A DNA stretch of 64,000 bases from Rattus norvegicus (GCF_036323735.1 NC_086024.1:73652924-73716923), one strand, 5' to 3'; counted from the first letter of the stretch, positions 24,771 through 35,929 are shown. A program made the numbers and translations. Notes: generated by a model not told the origin, from the sequence alone.

Positions 24771-25624
24771 AAAAAAATAAAAGAAAGCAAAACTAGGCCT
24801 GCCTGCCAGCTCCTCTCAGCAACTATCAGCAGGCTGCCCACATTTCAGTGGATGGTCTTACTCCCATGGGCATGCATGCTGGGCTTTAAAACAAGAGCAC
24901 ATCAAGTTGGCAGGGAGACATGATTTTAAGATAGGGAAGAACTGAGGGGATTGGACAGGAGAGGTGCATTTGATCAAAACACATTATATGCATCTATGAA
25001 AGTCTTAGACAATTTAAAAAGACTCTAGAAACTTCAGAGTAGTCTACGTAAAAACATTCCTTTACACAAGAGTCAACTCTACACAGGAAATCCTAAGTCA
25101 GTTTTAAAATGTTATGTTCCTGTAAACTGGAAGACAGACCATGTAACCACTTGTAACTGAAAATACGTACTAGATGCTGGCACAGGTGCTTACCTTTTCT
25201 AGACAAAAGTTGAAACATTTGGCAAAGGCCAAAAGACCATAAGTATAATGAAAGTATGAAGTCTCCAGGCTGAGATTTTTAGAATACCTGGTACAGGTGA
25301 GAAATCTGTGCTGCTTTTTGTGCTGGACTTTATGAGCAAAGAACCACGAGATCCTTTTCAGTCAAAGGATAGTGTGCAACTATGCCTGTAGGGGCCTCCA
25401 AGCTGGGTACACAAAGGACGCTTAACCCTAACCAGATGGGGTCTACTATGATGATGGAAGAACCCAGTTTACTCTCAACCCAGCACATTACAGATACTCC
25501 ATAGAGACTAGCGATTAATATCAACAATACAGCATGTGCTAACAGAGAGCTCTGGAGGGCTTAGCTCCCAAGTCCCAGAGAAAACCATACACCTCTTTCC
25601 TGCATCTACTACTCTTGCCCCATC
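24771..25624. other. unique sequence, no gene seen
   Basis: No repeat recognised in this interval upstream of the L1 insertion. Small open frames show no domain. Confidence 0.5.
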
Positions 25625-25638
25625 AGAAGACGCTCATG

Positions 25639-26232
25639 AAAGATTAAAACAGAGACTGAAGGAACACCCATTCAGAGCCTGCCCCACATGTGGCCCATAC
25701 ATATACAGCCACCCAATTAGACAAGACGGATGAAGCAAAGAAGTGCAGACCGACAGGAGCCGGATGTAGATCTCTCCTGAGAGACACAGCCAGAATACAG
25801 CAAATACAGAGGCGAATGCCAGCAGCAAACCACTGAACTGAGAATAGGACCCCTGTTGAAGGAATCAGAGAAAGAACTGGAAGAGCTTGAAGGGGCTCGA
25901 GACCCCATATGTACAACAATGCCAAGCAACCAGAGCTTCCAGGGACTAAGCCACTACCTAAAGACTACATGGACTGACCCTGGACTCTGACCTCATAGGT
26001 AGCAATGAATATCCTAGTAAGAGCACCAGTGGAAGGGGAAGCCCTGAGTCCTGCTAAGACTGAACCCCCAGTGAACTAGACTGTTGGGGGGAGGGCGGCA
26101 ATGGGGGGAGGGTTGGGAGGGGAACACCCATAAGGAAGGGGAGGGGGGAGGGGGATGTTTGCCCGGAAACCAGGAAAGGGAATAACACTCGAAATGTATA
26201 TAAGAAATACTCAAGTTAATAAAAAAAAAAAA
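25639..26232 (+). mobile_element. 5'-truncated young rat L1 3' end with 14-bp TSD
   Basis: 594 bp of L1 3' UTR: GAACACCCATTCAGAGCCTG, GGATGTAGATCTCTCCTGAG, GTTGAAGGAATCAGAGAAAG, CTCGAGACCCCATATG, the G-rich tract (26085-26155), GTTTGCCCGGAAACCAGG, and a poly(A) signal AATAAA (26218) running into the A-tail. Perfect direct repeats AGAAGACGCTCATG flank it at 25625-25638 and 26233-26246. Near-intact 3' UTR words and the perfect TSD imply a recent, rat-lineage insertion. ORF1, ORF2 and promoter are absent, so it is dead on arrival. Confidence 0.95.
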
Positions 26233-26246
26233 AGAAGACGCTCATG

Positions 26247-27529
26247 GCCAACATCAGCCTTCAGCCACCTTTGCAGACACCTGAAGAACTGTGTAAACAA
26301 ACAAGAAAAAGTTTAGGATCTAAATTAATTTTTACCACTGCTAACGCTGTGCCTCTGATAAACACATTGGGCTGTTCATTAGCAAAATGGAATTTGAATT
26401 TCAAAGATGAATGAATATTCATTCCATCTAAGTAATTACATACTAAGGTGTTCACATGTATTTGTTGAATGAAAGACTGAATTAATGAATGGATATGTGC
26501 TGACATCTCCCTAAGCTGGCTTTTCCCTTCTCTTTACTTGCTAAATGTCATGCAGCTTTGTTTCAGAGCTAAGATGTCCCAGTGGAAGGGCAGGAAGCAC
26601 AAATAGAACAGCACTCTGCGGTGACCTCACTTGGCTGTATCCTGCTGTCCCAATACATAATTAATCACTGTCAGCAGTAGTCAGGTGTAAGCGTGCCAAT
26701 GATTCTATGTCACAGCTTGCCAGGTGGGGCAAATTATTGCATCTTCGTCTAGCCAAGCTTTGAGCCTGCAAGTCTAACAAAAAGCACTTAAGAGGCTCCT
26801 GAGGCAGGAGAATGATGTTGGCTGACTATCGGTGTCTCCTTTCTAGTAGTGCCCTAGTTCTTAAGGATGCCTCGCTGTTGGATATACCAGTGAACAAAGG
26901 AAAGGGACTTTTCTCTGACCCTTCTTGGGCTCTGCAAGTTCTCAGTAACTTCCCTCTTAAGTCCACACATGCCTCAACCAGTGTGCACACCTGACTTCAA
27001 TTCATGATCTCAAAGGTATATTTAAGCCCTCTCTGCTCAGCTTCAGTTTGGATCCCAGGCTGGCTGCATGCCCTGTCTCAGAGATTCCCTGCTGCCTCCA
27101 TGGCTGGCACTAGCACAAATACAGTTTCGTATCTACTCACCACAAAAACTTGAATCTGTTCTCTTCTCTCACTGATTCCTCGGCACTCAAAACTAAGCTA
27201 ATTATATTTCATGCAATTTAATTAACTATGAAGCAAAGTTAATGACTAAGCAAAATAAAGGAAGGCACCAACGTGAGTTGTGTCACAGCACAGTGTAAAG
27301 GACAGTTGGAATACTTGAATAGTCATTTGAAAAGAGTTGGCAAAATGCAGTTTAACGAAGATGAACAATATTGACTAGTGCTGATTCTTAAAAATGAATT
27401 TTCAAACATGTGCAGTAAAAATTAATCATAACTTTCAAGTCCTCTGATTAATTTTTACCCAAAACGTTTATTGCTAACTTTTAAACTAAACCACTATTTT
27501 CTAAAAATAGGTTTTAAATTATTTTTATT
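26247..27529. other. unique sequence, no gene seen
   Basis: Single-copy-looking DNA. The stretch 26330-26480 contains palindromic GAATGAATATTCATTC. Open frames are short and without domains. Confidence 0.5.
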
Positions 27530-27705
27530 TAGTGTGGGGGATGGATGTGTGGATCTGTGTAGATGTGTACACCACAGGACACCTGTGGAAGGCAGAGGAT
27601 GTTTGTTGACTCTCTCTTTCCACTTAGGGATGAAACTCAAATCATCAGCCTTGGTGGCAACTCCCTTCACCGGCTAAGTCATCTTGCCAGGCCTAGAAAA
27701 CTAAT
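27530..27705 (-). mobile_element. B2-superfamily SINE, antisense
   Basis: Reverse-oriented tRNA-derived SINE of the type with a CA-rich tail. On the + strand it runs GGATGTGTGGATCTGTGTAG, GGACACCTGTGGAAGGCAGA, GGGATGAAACTCAAATC, CAGCCTTGGTGGCAACTCCC, then CGGCTAAGTCATCTTGCCAG (the reversed Pol III A-box head). Subfamily not assigned. Confidence 0.75.
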
Positions 27706-27739
27706 TTTAAAAAGTTCACTGAGAATGTGTTCCTCTTTT

Positions 27740-27990
27740 TCTGGTGTGAGGGTGCATGTATGTATATTTCATGTGTACGTGCATGTGGGTACGTTTAAAT
27801 GTGAGAGCCAGAGCTCGACCTCTGGGCTTGGTGCCCAGAAGCCATACACCTTGCTTTTTGAGACGAGGTCTCTCACTGGCCCAGGGTTCATCCAGTTTAT
27901 CTGGACTGGCTGTTCACCAAGAAGTCCCAATGATCCACCTACTCAGTGCTAGGATTGCAAAGACAGGGCACCACAGTGGGTTTTTTTTAC
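27740..27990 (-). mobile_element. B4/RSINE1-like composite SINE, antisense
   Basis: The + strand reads TTTTTGAGACGAGGTCTCTC, GGACTGGCTGTTCACCAAGA, then GCTAGGATTGCAAAGACAGG and CCACAGTGGG, the reverse of a B1-related SINE. It is preceded by GTGCATGTGGG/GGTGCCCAGAAG material. Old and diverged. Confidence 0.6.
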
Positions 27991-28680
27991 TTTTTTACAG
28001 AGATGAAACTTGGGTCACTATGCTTGTGTGGCGAGCACTTTACTACTGGAATATCGTCCCAGTGCTTACACGACCTTCTAATCATCGAAGAAAAATTCCC
28101 ACAGGATAAACTGCACGACAACATTAAACAAGCTCAATTGGGTAAAATAAGCATTGAGAATGTCTAAATTATCTGAGAGAAATCACGTAGAATAGTTGTT
28201 TGTTTCTAACTGGCTATTACATACAGTTATGTGAATAACACAGATCTTTCTGGCACATCCATCCACATCCATTCAAAAAAAATTCAGTTTTAAAATATCC
28301 TTAGAGGGAACTTATCCCAGACCAAATGTTAAATATAACAAGGAGAGGGGCAAAATGCTACTGGAAAGTGGATCAGTCTGGCAGGAACTCAGATCTGAGT
28401 ACAAAAGACAAGAAAGGAAATGGGGGAGATACTTATTTATAACAAGGCTTCCAAAAAGAGAACCTGGATAACATGCAGACCTGTGGAGCCAAGCCACCAA
28501 GACTGAGCTGAATGAATCTTGTAGCACTCACACTATCTGGACCATAGATGGGTCTCATTTGCTTGTCCTTCCGCAAGTGTCACAGCATAAGTTCAGTCTC
28601 ACTTTCAATCTCCAAAAATTCAGAAACTGCAACAGCAATTGAATCATGACGCATCCATTCTGCATAGTAGTAATACTAAC
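27991..28680. other. unique sequence, no gene seen
   Basis: No clear repeat. Open frames up to 73 codons are unsupported. Confidence 0.5.
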
Positions 28681-28790
28681 TTCTTTCCTTTTATCATTGT
28701 TTTTGAGACAGAGTTTCACCTCAACTCATAGAGGTATGCCTACTTTGTTTCCAAGTGCTGGCATTGAAGCATGTGAAGAAACCATTAATT
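28681..28790 (-). mobile_element. truncated B1-like SINE, antisense
   Basis: TTGTTTTTGAGACAGAGTTT followed by a shortened body and TCCAAGTGCTGGCATTGAAG, the reverse of a B1 with an internal deletion of the central part. Confidence 0.65.
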
Positions 28791-28894
28791 GCATATTTAA
28801 ATTATTCCCAGTTTGTGTAGGTATAAAAAAATAAACAGAGCATAGTCAATACTCATCAAAATTCCTCCTAGACCCATTTATTCTGCGTTTGTAG

Positions 28895-29300
28895 ATGGCA
28901 CAGAGTGTGCTGGCTGTGTCAACTGACACAGACTAGACATTTTTCAGGAGAGGGAATCTCAATTAAGAAAATCCCTCAGCAGACTGGCCTGGGAGCAAGC
29001 CTGGGGTGCATTTTCTTGATTTATGATTGATGCAGAAGGACCAGTTCTCTATGATGATGCCATCCCTAGGGTGGTGGTCCTAAGTATTGTAGGAAAGCAG
29101 GCTGAGCAAGTCATGAGGAATAAGCAAGTATGCAGCACCCTAGACCACATTTCTGCCCCATGAGTGAGGCCCCATGGGTGAGTTCCTACCCTGAATCCTA
29201 TCAGTCATGAACTGTGCTATGGCACTATAATCTGAAACAAACCCTCTCTTCCCAAGTTCTTTCCGATCATGTTTTTCATTACAGCAATAGGAACCCTAGG
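28895..29300 (+). repeat. rodent LTR-like interspersed repeat
   Basis: Starts GTGTGCTGGCTGTGTCAACT and contains AGGAAAGCAGGCTGAGCAAG and GTGAGTTCCTACCCTGAATC. It ends CATTACAGCAATAGGAACCC and is followed at once by the purine tract. Same family as 61614-61984, more diverged; class probably MaLR-like. No ORF. Confidence 0.6.
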
Positions 29301-29550
29301 AGGGAGGGAAGGAAGGAGAGAGAGAAGGAGAGAGAGAAGGAGAGAGAGAGAGAGAGAAACAGAGAGAGAGAAAGAAGGAGGAGGAGGAAGAGGAGAAGGA
29401 AGAGGAGGAAGAGGAGGAGGAAGAGGAGGAAGAAGAGGAGGAAGAGGAGGAAGAGGAGGAGGAAGAGGAGGAAGAGGGGGAGGAAGAGGAGGAGGAAGAG
29501 GAGGAAGAGGAGGACAAGGAGGAGAGACAGAGAGACAGAGACAGACAGTG
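29300..29550. repeat. 250-bp polypurine tract, (GGA/GAA)n and (GAGA)n
   Basis: Almost uninterrupted A/G on the + strand, moving from GGAAGGAGAGAG words to GGAGGAAGAGGA words and ending with GACAGAGACAGA. All long open frames here (Arg-, Gly- or Ser-rich) come from the repeat. A triplex-prone candidate. Confidence 0.95.
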
Positions 29551-30176
29551 AGAGAGACCCTGATAAGGGGGATTGACTCCTTGTGTGTCAACAGGAGCAA
29601 TGGCAGAAACTCAAATGGCAACTGCCTTTCACTGCCTTTAAAACGTGTGTAACACTACTTAAACATTAGGTAGTTTATAGAGATTAACTGCATTTTACCC
29701 CATGGACACACATGAAATGTTCTGGAAGATTGGTTTTCACCTTGCATCTTCATCCTTACCAGTATTTTTCATTCTGTCCTTGTCCTCTGTGAATTAGGTA
29801 AGGGTCCCCTTACCTTTCCATCCCAGTGTTACAGGCTAATGGGCTAGAGAAGTTGCCACTAGAATACGATGTCCTCTGTGGTGTGCAAAATCTCTCTGAG
29901 GCCACCCTGCCACTGCTGAGAAGAGTGACACCCAGTGACTCCCAGATTCCTCAGTGCCCAGAGTATTACATTTCCTCTTTGGCTGGATCAGAAGTGCAGC
30001 TCCTGGGCCTACTAGCTTCCAAATAATTCATTTTATTACATTTATTTTAAAAATGAAGTCACGAAAGCCTGACAAATCACAACTAATTTTTTCTAAATAC
30101 AGGTTCGAATATTCTATATCAGCGCTAGTAGGATCACTATTTTTAAAGGTAAAGATACACTTGTAGGGTCTACTTT
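29551..30176. other. unique sequence, no gene seen
   Basis: The stretch 29780-29960 resembles processed-transcript-like sequence in composition, but I recognise no gene. Open frames at 29826-30026 and 29954-30166 have no domain. Confidence 0.45.
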
Positions 30177-30190
30177 GAAAACGAGTTTTC

Positions 30191-30292
30191 GGGGTTGGGG
30201 ATTTAGCTCAGCGGTAGAGCACTTGCCTAGCAAGCGGAAGGCCCTGGGTTCGGTCCCCAGCTCCGAAAAAAAGAAAAGAAAGAAAAAGAAAA
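30191..30292 (+). mobile_element. ID SINE, full length, with 14-bp TSD
   Basis: Head GGGGTTGGGGATTTAGCTCA, A-box TAGCTCAGCGG (30204-30214), B-box GGTTCGGTCCC (30247-30257), AGCTCCG end, then an A-rich tail with G interruptions (AAAAAAAGAAAAGAAAG). Perfect direct repeats GAAAACGAGTTTTC at 30177-30190 and 30293-30306. Intact Pol III boxes. A young insertion. Confidence 0.97.
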
Positions 30293-30639
30293 GAAAACGA
30301 GTTTTCTAGCAAGTCTGTGCACCAGCATTTGTTGAATCTTATCGGACGATGATTGTGAGACACAGGAACTAGAGAGTGTCCCTGTGCTACATGTGCTTGT
30401 ATAGCCAGGGTCTGGGCATTAAAGCCCGTCAACACTTTAATAATGGCCAGAGGATGCATGCAAATGGACTCGCTGAGGATTTTGAAAACATTACATTTCA
30501 AAAAGATCAAAGAGACGCATTTCTTCACCCAGTCTCCTTGCTCTCAGAAATGAATCCTCTGAAGAACCATGAATTTTGGTATCTAATAATCCATGAGAAG
30601 AAGAGGGTGAACTCCCAAAGTGGGGAAGAAGGGAGAGCT

Positions 30640-30860
30640 TTATTTTTATTTAACAAATACCAAGAACAGTCTCGATTCCAAAGTCATATTCTCATGACAC
30701 CTCTCAGGGTTGTGCCATTACATATTCCCATTTCACAGATGTCACAACATAGGAGGTCAAAGAGAGGGGGCGGCTCCGTAAAGATGGCCAGTTTTGAAGA
30801 TCTGGAACAGGGATGGAGCTCAGATCTAGCTTGTTGTGACACCTGCCTCTGCTAGTCACT
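30640..30860 (-). repeat. MIR-like SINE, antisense, diverged
   Basis: The + strand keeps MIR-like words in order: TGACACCTCTCAGGGTTGTG, TATTCCCATTTCACAGATGT, TAGGAGGTCAAAGAGAGG, GGATGGAGCTCAGATCTAGC. It explains much of the 159-codon frame at 30376-30855, which is therefore not a gene. Confidence 0.6.
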
Positions 30861-31936
30861 GCTGATCATAAACTAACCTAGCAAGCCCACCAAAACAAAA
30901 CAAAACAAAAACAACGGGGTGACATTCCCAGGATTTCCCATGATTGCAGGGGAAAATAAATGTGGGAAGCTTTCTGGGGTTTTGCTTTGGTCTTGTTTTC
31001 ATTTAAAAGCATCCCCCGCCCCCACACCCCACCCGGGAAATTGGGAAACCGTCTCCCAAACACAAATGACAGAGCAGCGCAGAAGAAAATGCTATTTTCA
31101 AGTTTCTGAGAGGTCATCATAAACAATGAAGTACAAAAGCAAATTAAAGTTTTACAAACTGGCATTTGACATGACCTGAGGACCTACCAACATGCCAGCA
31201 CCATGGCACTGTGTGCTGGTTGACCTCAGGGTATGAAAATGAAAGAGGACCATGCTGGAAAGCAAAGAGAAGCAATTGTGAGCAAGAGGGAATCTGAGGT
31301 GAGGTCTGAGCCCTGCTGAAACAGCCAGGTGGCTTCTCTGGTCAGGAGTTTGCTGAGAAGGCAGAACAGATGACAGGCAGCCACTGGCGGAAAGACCACA
31401 CCTCAGGTGCTCTGCAGTCCTGGGATAAACACCCACACCAGCTGATTCAGCCCAATGCTAATTTGTTTTCCTGTTCAACTGGCCTAAACATTTGCTATCT
31501 ATGAAATATTCATGTATGGTATTTGAATACTTCCAGGGTTTGATTCTCCAAGGAATTAATTGATGAGTACCTGTATTCAAACTAGCATATGTCCCTCATA
31601 ACAATAACAAACGCACATACGCGTGTGTTCCAAGACTTAGCATCAATTACTTGGAAAATATGGGTCTAAGAGAAAATTAAATTCCCTTGACACTGAATAC
31701 ATCAAACATTGAATGTATGACTTCCTTTGAGAGAAGTAACTTCACCTGTCCCACACTTCAGTGTAGGGATCAGAGGCAACTACCAGCAGAGCCTGTCACT
31801 TAACAAGTATTGCATATTCAGTATGCTGCTTCTACATAAACACGTTTTAAAAGTTTATTTATATGATTTCTAAGTCAGGTTTCACAAATAAGATTGGATT
31901 CTGCAAATAAAATTGTTTTTGAACCCCCAGAGCACA
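30861..31936. other. unique sequence, no gene seen
   Basis: A C-rich patch lies at 31010-31035. The 94- and 95-codon minus-strand frames (31152-31436, 30878-31165) carry no recognised domain. Confidence 0.5.
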
Positions 31937-32215
31937 CATGAAGCTAAGTGCAAGTATAGGTATCTATAACCCCAGCAGGCTTATAGGAAGGTGAAAGGAG
32001 AAAAACATAAGAGTCCCCAGAAACTTGCAGGTCTGCAAGTAGCATACACAGTTTCAAACAACAGAAAGCCCCTGTCACAATCAAACACAGTGGCGGGAAA
32101 GACCGATACCCAGATTGCCCACTATCCTTTACACATATGCCATGACAAATGTGTGCCCATGCTCATGCAATAAAAACATGTACATGCACATATGTGCATA
32201 CATATCTATCCACAC
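31937..32215 (+). repeat. composite B1/B4-like SINE
   Basis: A B1-like body (TATCTATAACCCCAGCAGGC, CTTGCAGGTCTGCAAGTAGC, GCCCCTGTCACAATCAAACA) joins a tail section (GGGAAAGACCGATACC, CATATGCCATGACAAATGTG, CATGCACATATGTGC) typical of a rodent composite SINE. Diverged; subfamily not named. Confidence 0.55.
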
Positions 32216-32599
32216 ACATCATATAAATAAATCAACATTAAATAAATAATGAATTTTGGGCTTATTTGATAAAACTAATATGCAAATGGTGGGCTAAATG
32301 ATTTATAATAACAATAAATTTGAAATTGCTCTGTGTTTCCCCACTGCATTCAAGAAGGTGGGATCGGAGTAGATAAGGACAAAGGATCATGTTCTTACAT
32401 CATCCTCAGGGAGCTCGGGAAGAAGAAGTATGAGCAAGGAAAAGGGAATGCCAAAGAGGAAGCAGATGGGGAAAGATGGGTACTTCCTGTGTGCAGACTG
32501 TATGTAAGAAAGAAAGAAGCCATGAATATGACACAGTTCTCGAGGAACTCACAACTTAAGGAAAGCGGGAATGTAATTTTGCAATTACAATGTAGTCTC

Positions 32600-32830
32600 T
32601 GAATGCTGTTCCACATGCGTATGTTAGATAGGCCTCTCAGCCATTCACCCCAGGGTTGAAACCTAAGAGGACTAGGATATGGCTAGGAATAGCCTATGGC
32701 TTCCAGGGCCCTACTGTGTGAACTGAAGTGCTCCCTTATCTTCATCACCAAGCTGGACTGAAGCTCTGTAAAATAGCCAGCCTAAATAAATCCTCCTTTG
32801 GGTTTCCTCGGGTATTTGTCTTAACCATGC
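32600..32830 (+). repeat. possible LTR-like repeat remnant
   Basis: The end resembles other rodent LTR-like repeats: AGCCAGCCTAAATAAATCCT, a poly(A)-type motif, then TTTGGGTTTCCTCGGGTATTTG. The 5' part is not recognisable. Confidence 0.35.
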
Positions 32831-32863
32831 AAAAGGCAGCCAGCGTACCCTGAACACTGCTTA

Positions 32864-32971
32864 GACAGCAAAGCACTGCAGTTCCAGCAAACTCAGTCAC
32901 TGTCGCCCCCTCACTCCAGATGCTTTTGCTAGAGTCTGAGTATTAACTGTTCCACTCTGCTGCTCAGTGAG
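32864..32971 (+). repeat. 108-bp direct repeat, copy 1
   Basis: Matches 34525-34632 over 108 bases with four substitutions and no gap (about 96%). Runs from GACAGCAAAGCACTGCAG to GCTGCTCAGTGAG. Together the copies bracket the Lx L1 and about 250 bp of other sequence. Confidence 0.95.
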
Positions 32972-33124
32972 GGCAATCTGATACTTTTAGATGGGAGCAG
33001 AGAAGGTTGAAGTTAAGCTCTCCACCTCACCACTCTGCTTATACTCTGAACTGAGGATGAAATGAAGGAAGTTAAACAGTAGCAAAATAATAGACAAAAA
33101 AAAGCCTTTATATAGACCTTATAT

Positions 33125-34421
33125 AGACATGGGCACAGGGAAAAATTTCCTGAACAGAACACCAATGGCTTATGCTCTAAGATCAAGAATCACCAAATGG
33201 GACCTCATAAAATTGCAAAGCTTCTGTAAGGTAAAGGACACTGTCATTAGGACAAAACGGCAACCAATATATTGAAAAAAAGATCTTTACCAATCCTACA
33301 TCTGATAGAGGGCTATTATCCAATACATACAAAGAACTCAAGAAGTTAGACTCCAGAGATACAAATAATCCTATTAAAACATGAGGTACAGAGCTAAACA
33401 AAGAATTCTCAACTGAGGAATACTGAATGGCTGAGAAGCAACTAAAGAAATGTTCAACATCCTTAGTCATCAGGGAAATGCAAATCAAAACAACCCTGAG
33501 ATTATACCTCACACCAGTGCGATTGGCTAAGATCAAAAACTCAGGTGACAGTAGACGCTGGCAAGGATGTGGAGAAAGAGGAACACTCCTCCATTGCTGG
33601 TGGGACTGCAAATTTATAAAACCACTCTGGATATTAGCCCAAAAGCTCAGCATACTCAAGATACAATTCACAGAATTCAAGAAGAAGGAAGACCAAAATG
33701 TGGATGTATCAGTCCTTCTTAGAAGGGGAACAAAATACTCATGGGAGGGAATACAGGGACAAAGAGTGGAGGAGAGACTGAAGGAAAGGCCATCCAGAGA
33801 CAGCCACCTGGTGATCCATCCCATAAGCAGCCACCAAACCCAGTCACTATTGCTGATGCCCAGAAGTGCTTGATGACAGGAGCCTGATACGGATGTCTCC
33901 TGAGAGGCTCTACCAGAGCCTAACAAATACATAGGCAGATGTTTGCAGCCAACCATGGGACTGAGAACTGGGTCCCCAATGGAGGATTTAGAGAAGGGAC
34001 TGAAGGAGCTGAAGGGGTTTGCAACCCCATAAGAAGAACAATATCAACCAACCAGACGCCCCTCCCCCCCCCACAGAGCTCCCAGGGACTAAACCATCAA
34101 CCAAAGAGTACACATGGAGGGACTCATGACTTCAGCCCCATATGTAGCAGAGGATGGCATTGTCTGGCATCAATAGGAAGAGAAGCCCTTAGTCCTGTGA
34201 GGGCTTGTTCTCTCAGTGTAGGGGAATGCCAGGGTGTTGAGGTGGGAGTGGGTGGACGGGAGTGGGAGCATCCTCATAGAAGCAGGAGGCATGGGAGACG
34301 GGGGGGGGGGGGGGACTGGGAAGAGGGATAACATTTGAAATGAAAATACATAAAATATCCAATAAGAAAAGAAATGTAAATACACAAAATATCCAATAAA
34401 AATAAATAAATAAATAAATAG
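33125..34421 (+). mobile_element. Lx-type L1: ORF2 C-terminal part plus 3' UTR, internally deleted
   Basis: Starts within the reverse-transcriptase ORF2 (ATGGGCACAGGG, AAATTTCCTGAACAGAACAC) and contains the conserved ATGCAAATCAAAACAACCC block and the C-terminal cysteine segment (CGERGTLLHCWWDC). At 33628-33631 it jumps from CCACTCTGGA into 3' UTR sequence (TATTAGCCCAAAAGC), losing the last ORF2 part. The Lx 3' UTR follows, with GGGGTTTGCAACCCCATAAG, a 15-G run (34300-34314) and two AATATCCAATAA motifs, then an (AAAT)n tail. Frameshifted and stop-bearing; inactive. The 257-codon minus-strand frame (33183-33956) is its shadow. Confidence 0.88.
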
Positions 34422-34524
34422 AACAACGAAAAAAAGGAACACAGACACAAGTTCACAAACTAATTCTTAAACATATTCATCCCTCTTTAAATTCATCACT
34501 TTTATGCATGGTTAAGATATATGT

Positions 34525-34632
34525 GACAGCAAAGCACTCCAGTTCCAGCAAACTCAGTCACTGTTGCCCCCTCACTCCAGATGCTTTTGCTAGAATCTGA
34601 GTATTAACTGGTCCACTCTGCTGCTCAGTGAG
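34525..34632 (+). repeat. 108-bp direct repeat, copy 2
   Basis: Second copy of 32864-32971. Its flanking bases differ completely from copy 1 on both sides, so the duplicated unit has sharp edges. Confidence 0.95.
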
Positions 34633-35929
34633 TAATATTATTGCTGAAAAATATAATAGACCAATATTGATATACTGCAAACATTCTGATTATCACACAC
34701 TATGCTGGGGGATTATAAACAATAGCTCCTTCCACATGAAGTGCCTCCAGATGCACAGCTAAAAGCACACGTGCCCAACATACACAGGCACAGTACTCAC
34801 AGAGTCGGGCATCTTCATCAATGTACCTTTTAGACACTTTGCTTTTATCCCCCACAGCAACCACCAGTCAGGTGCAATCATCGCTCCTCTCACGGAAACA
34901 ATGGTACCTGTAATCAGTGTTTCAGCACAGCAACCTGGGACCACAGTTAATTCCACAAACCACTTTGTTCTATATGTAAAATTCTTCTGTTTAGATTTCA
35001 TGATGAATGTACTGCCCAGAGCACCAATGTTTTCAGCCTCTTGGCTCACTAGGAAAAACAGGTTGTTTTCCTCTTTCAGTCTTAGGGATAAATAATGCCC
35101 AGTCATCTGAGCACCAGCATTTGTTACACGTGTGCTACAGAAAATCACCAGCCACAGAGTTCAGGACTTTCGAAACAAATGACATAGGTATAAGTTATAC
35201 AGAATCCTTCCAGCAAACCCTTCAAGAAACAATCTGAATTCATTGTGTGTTCAGTTTATGATCTTTTTTTTGCCATTTTGTGACTGTGTCTCTGGGAATC
35301 AATACTCATTTTTATGCCTTTGTAACTCCGCAATAAACTAAAGTTCCCAAATGGCGTTGTCATTTCTCTAGCACATTAACAGAACAATTATTTTAGTGCT
35401 TCAATCTGTACAGACGAGGTGACCTTATGATGAACCTCCTGTAAGAGAAGCAGGACTGTTTATAAATAAAGCCTCATGCTGAGATCTGTAGTTTCCAAAG
35501 GAAGAACACAGTCACTGTGTTTGTAGGCAGAGAGTGTGGTGCCCTTTACTTGAGATACGTAATATCTAGACTTTCATCAACATTTTTAAAAAATGTTGTT
35601 CTCAGTACAGAATCCTGGGTTTTGTTCATGCATATCTGGAAACTATTCTCTTTAGGAAATATCCCATGAGTATGGATTTTAAAATGCACATTCTCAACTG
35701 ATTCCTACTAGAAAAACACTTCCCTTCTCCTGCTTTTGATTGAGGCCCATAACATTCTTAAAGGGGCAGCTGAGTTCAGAAGATCTAAGCACTTCTAAAA
35801 GTATGTTTAAAACATCCCCAAAGAAAAGTTAAAGCCAAGCCAAAGATAAACTATACAAAAAAGCTAACCAGGGATTGGAAGCAGTGTAATTAGGTTTAAA
35901 AACACATTTTAAACCAAACAAAACCAAAC
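34633..35929. other. unique sequence with an unassigned 129-codon minus-strand frame
   Basis: A minus-strand frame spans 34759-35148 (begins MIFCSTRVTNAGAQ). I recognise no family, signal peptide or membrane pattern and see no clear exon boundaries. In 64 kb such a frame is within chance expectation. Confidence 0.4.

Noticed and set aside
29214..29652. Poly-Arg/Gly/Ser proteins up to 134 codons
   Set aside because: Pure consequence of the GGA/GAA tract, open in several frames at once.
30191..30265. tRNA gene
   Set aside because: A/B boxes are present, but the sequence is an ID retroposon with A-tail and TSD and cannot fold as a full tRNA. The same applies to 11090-11181 and 62276-62352.
30376..30855. 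159-codon + frame
   Set aside because: Its second half is a diverged antisense MIR; no protein family recognised.
33183..33956. 257-codon minus-strand reading frame, the longest in the window
   Set aside because: It is antisense to the Lx L1 ORF2/3' UTR fragment; the sense strand explains the sequence.
34759..35148. 129-codon minus-strand frame in repeat-free DNA
   Set aside because: No family, signal or splice context that I can support; kept only as an unassigned frame in the interval description.
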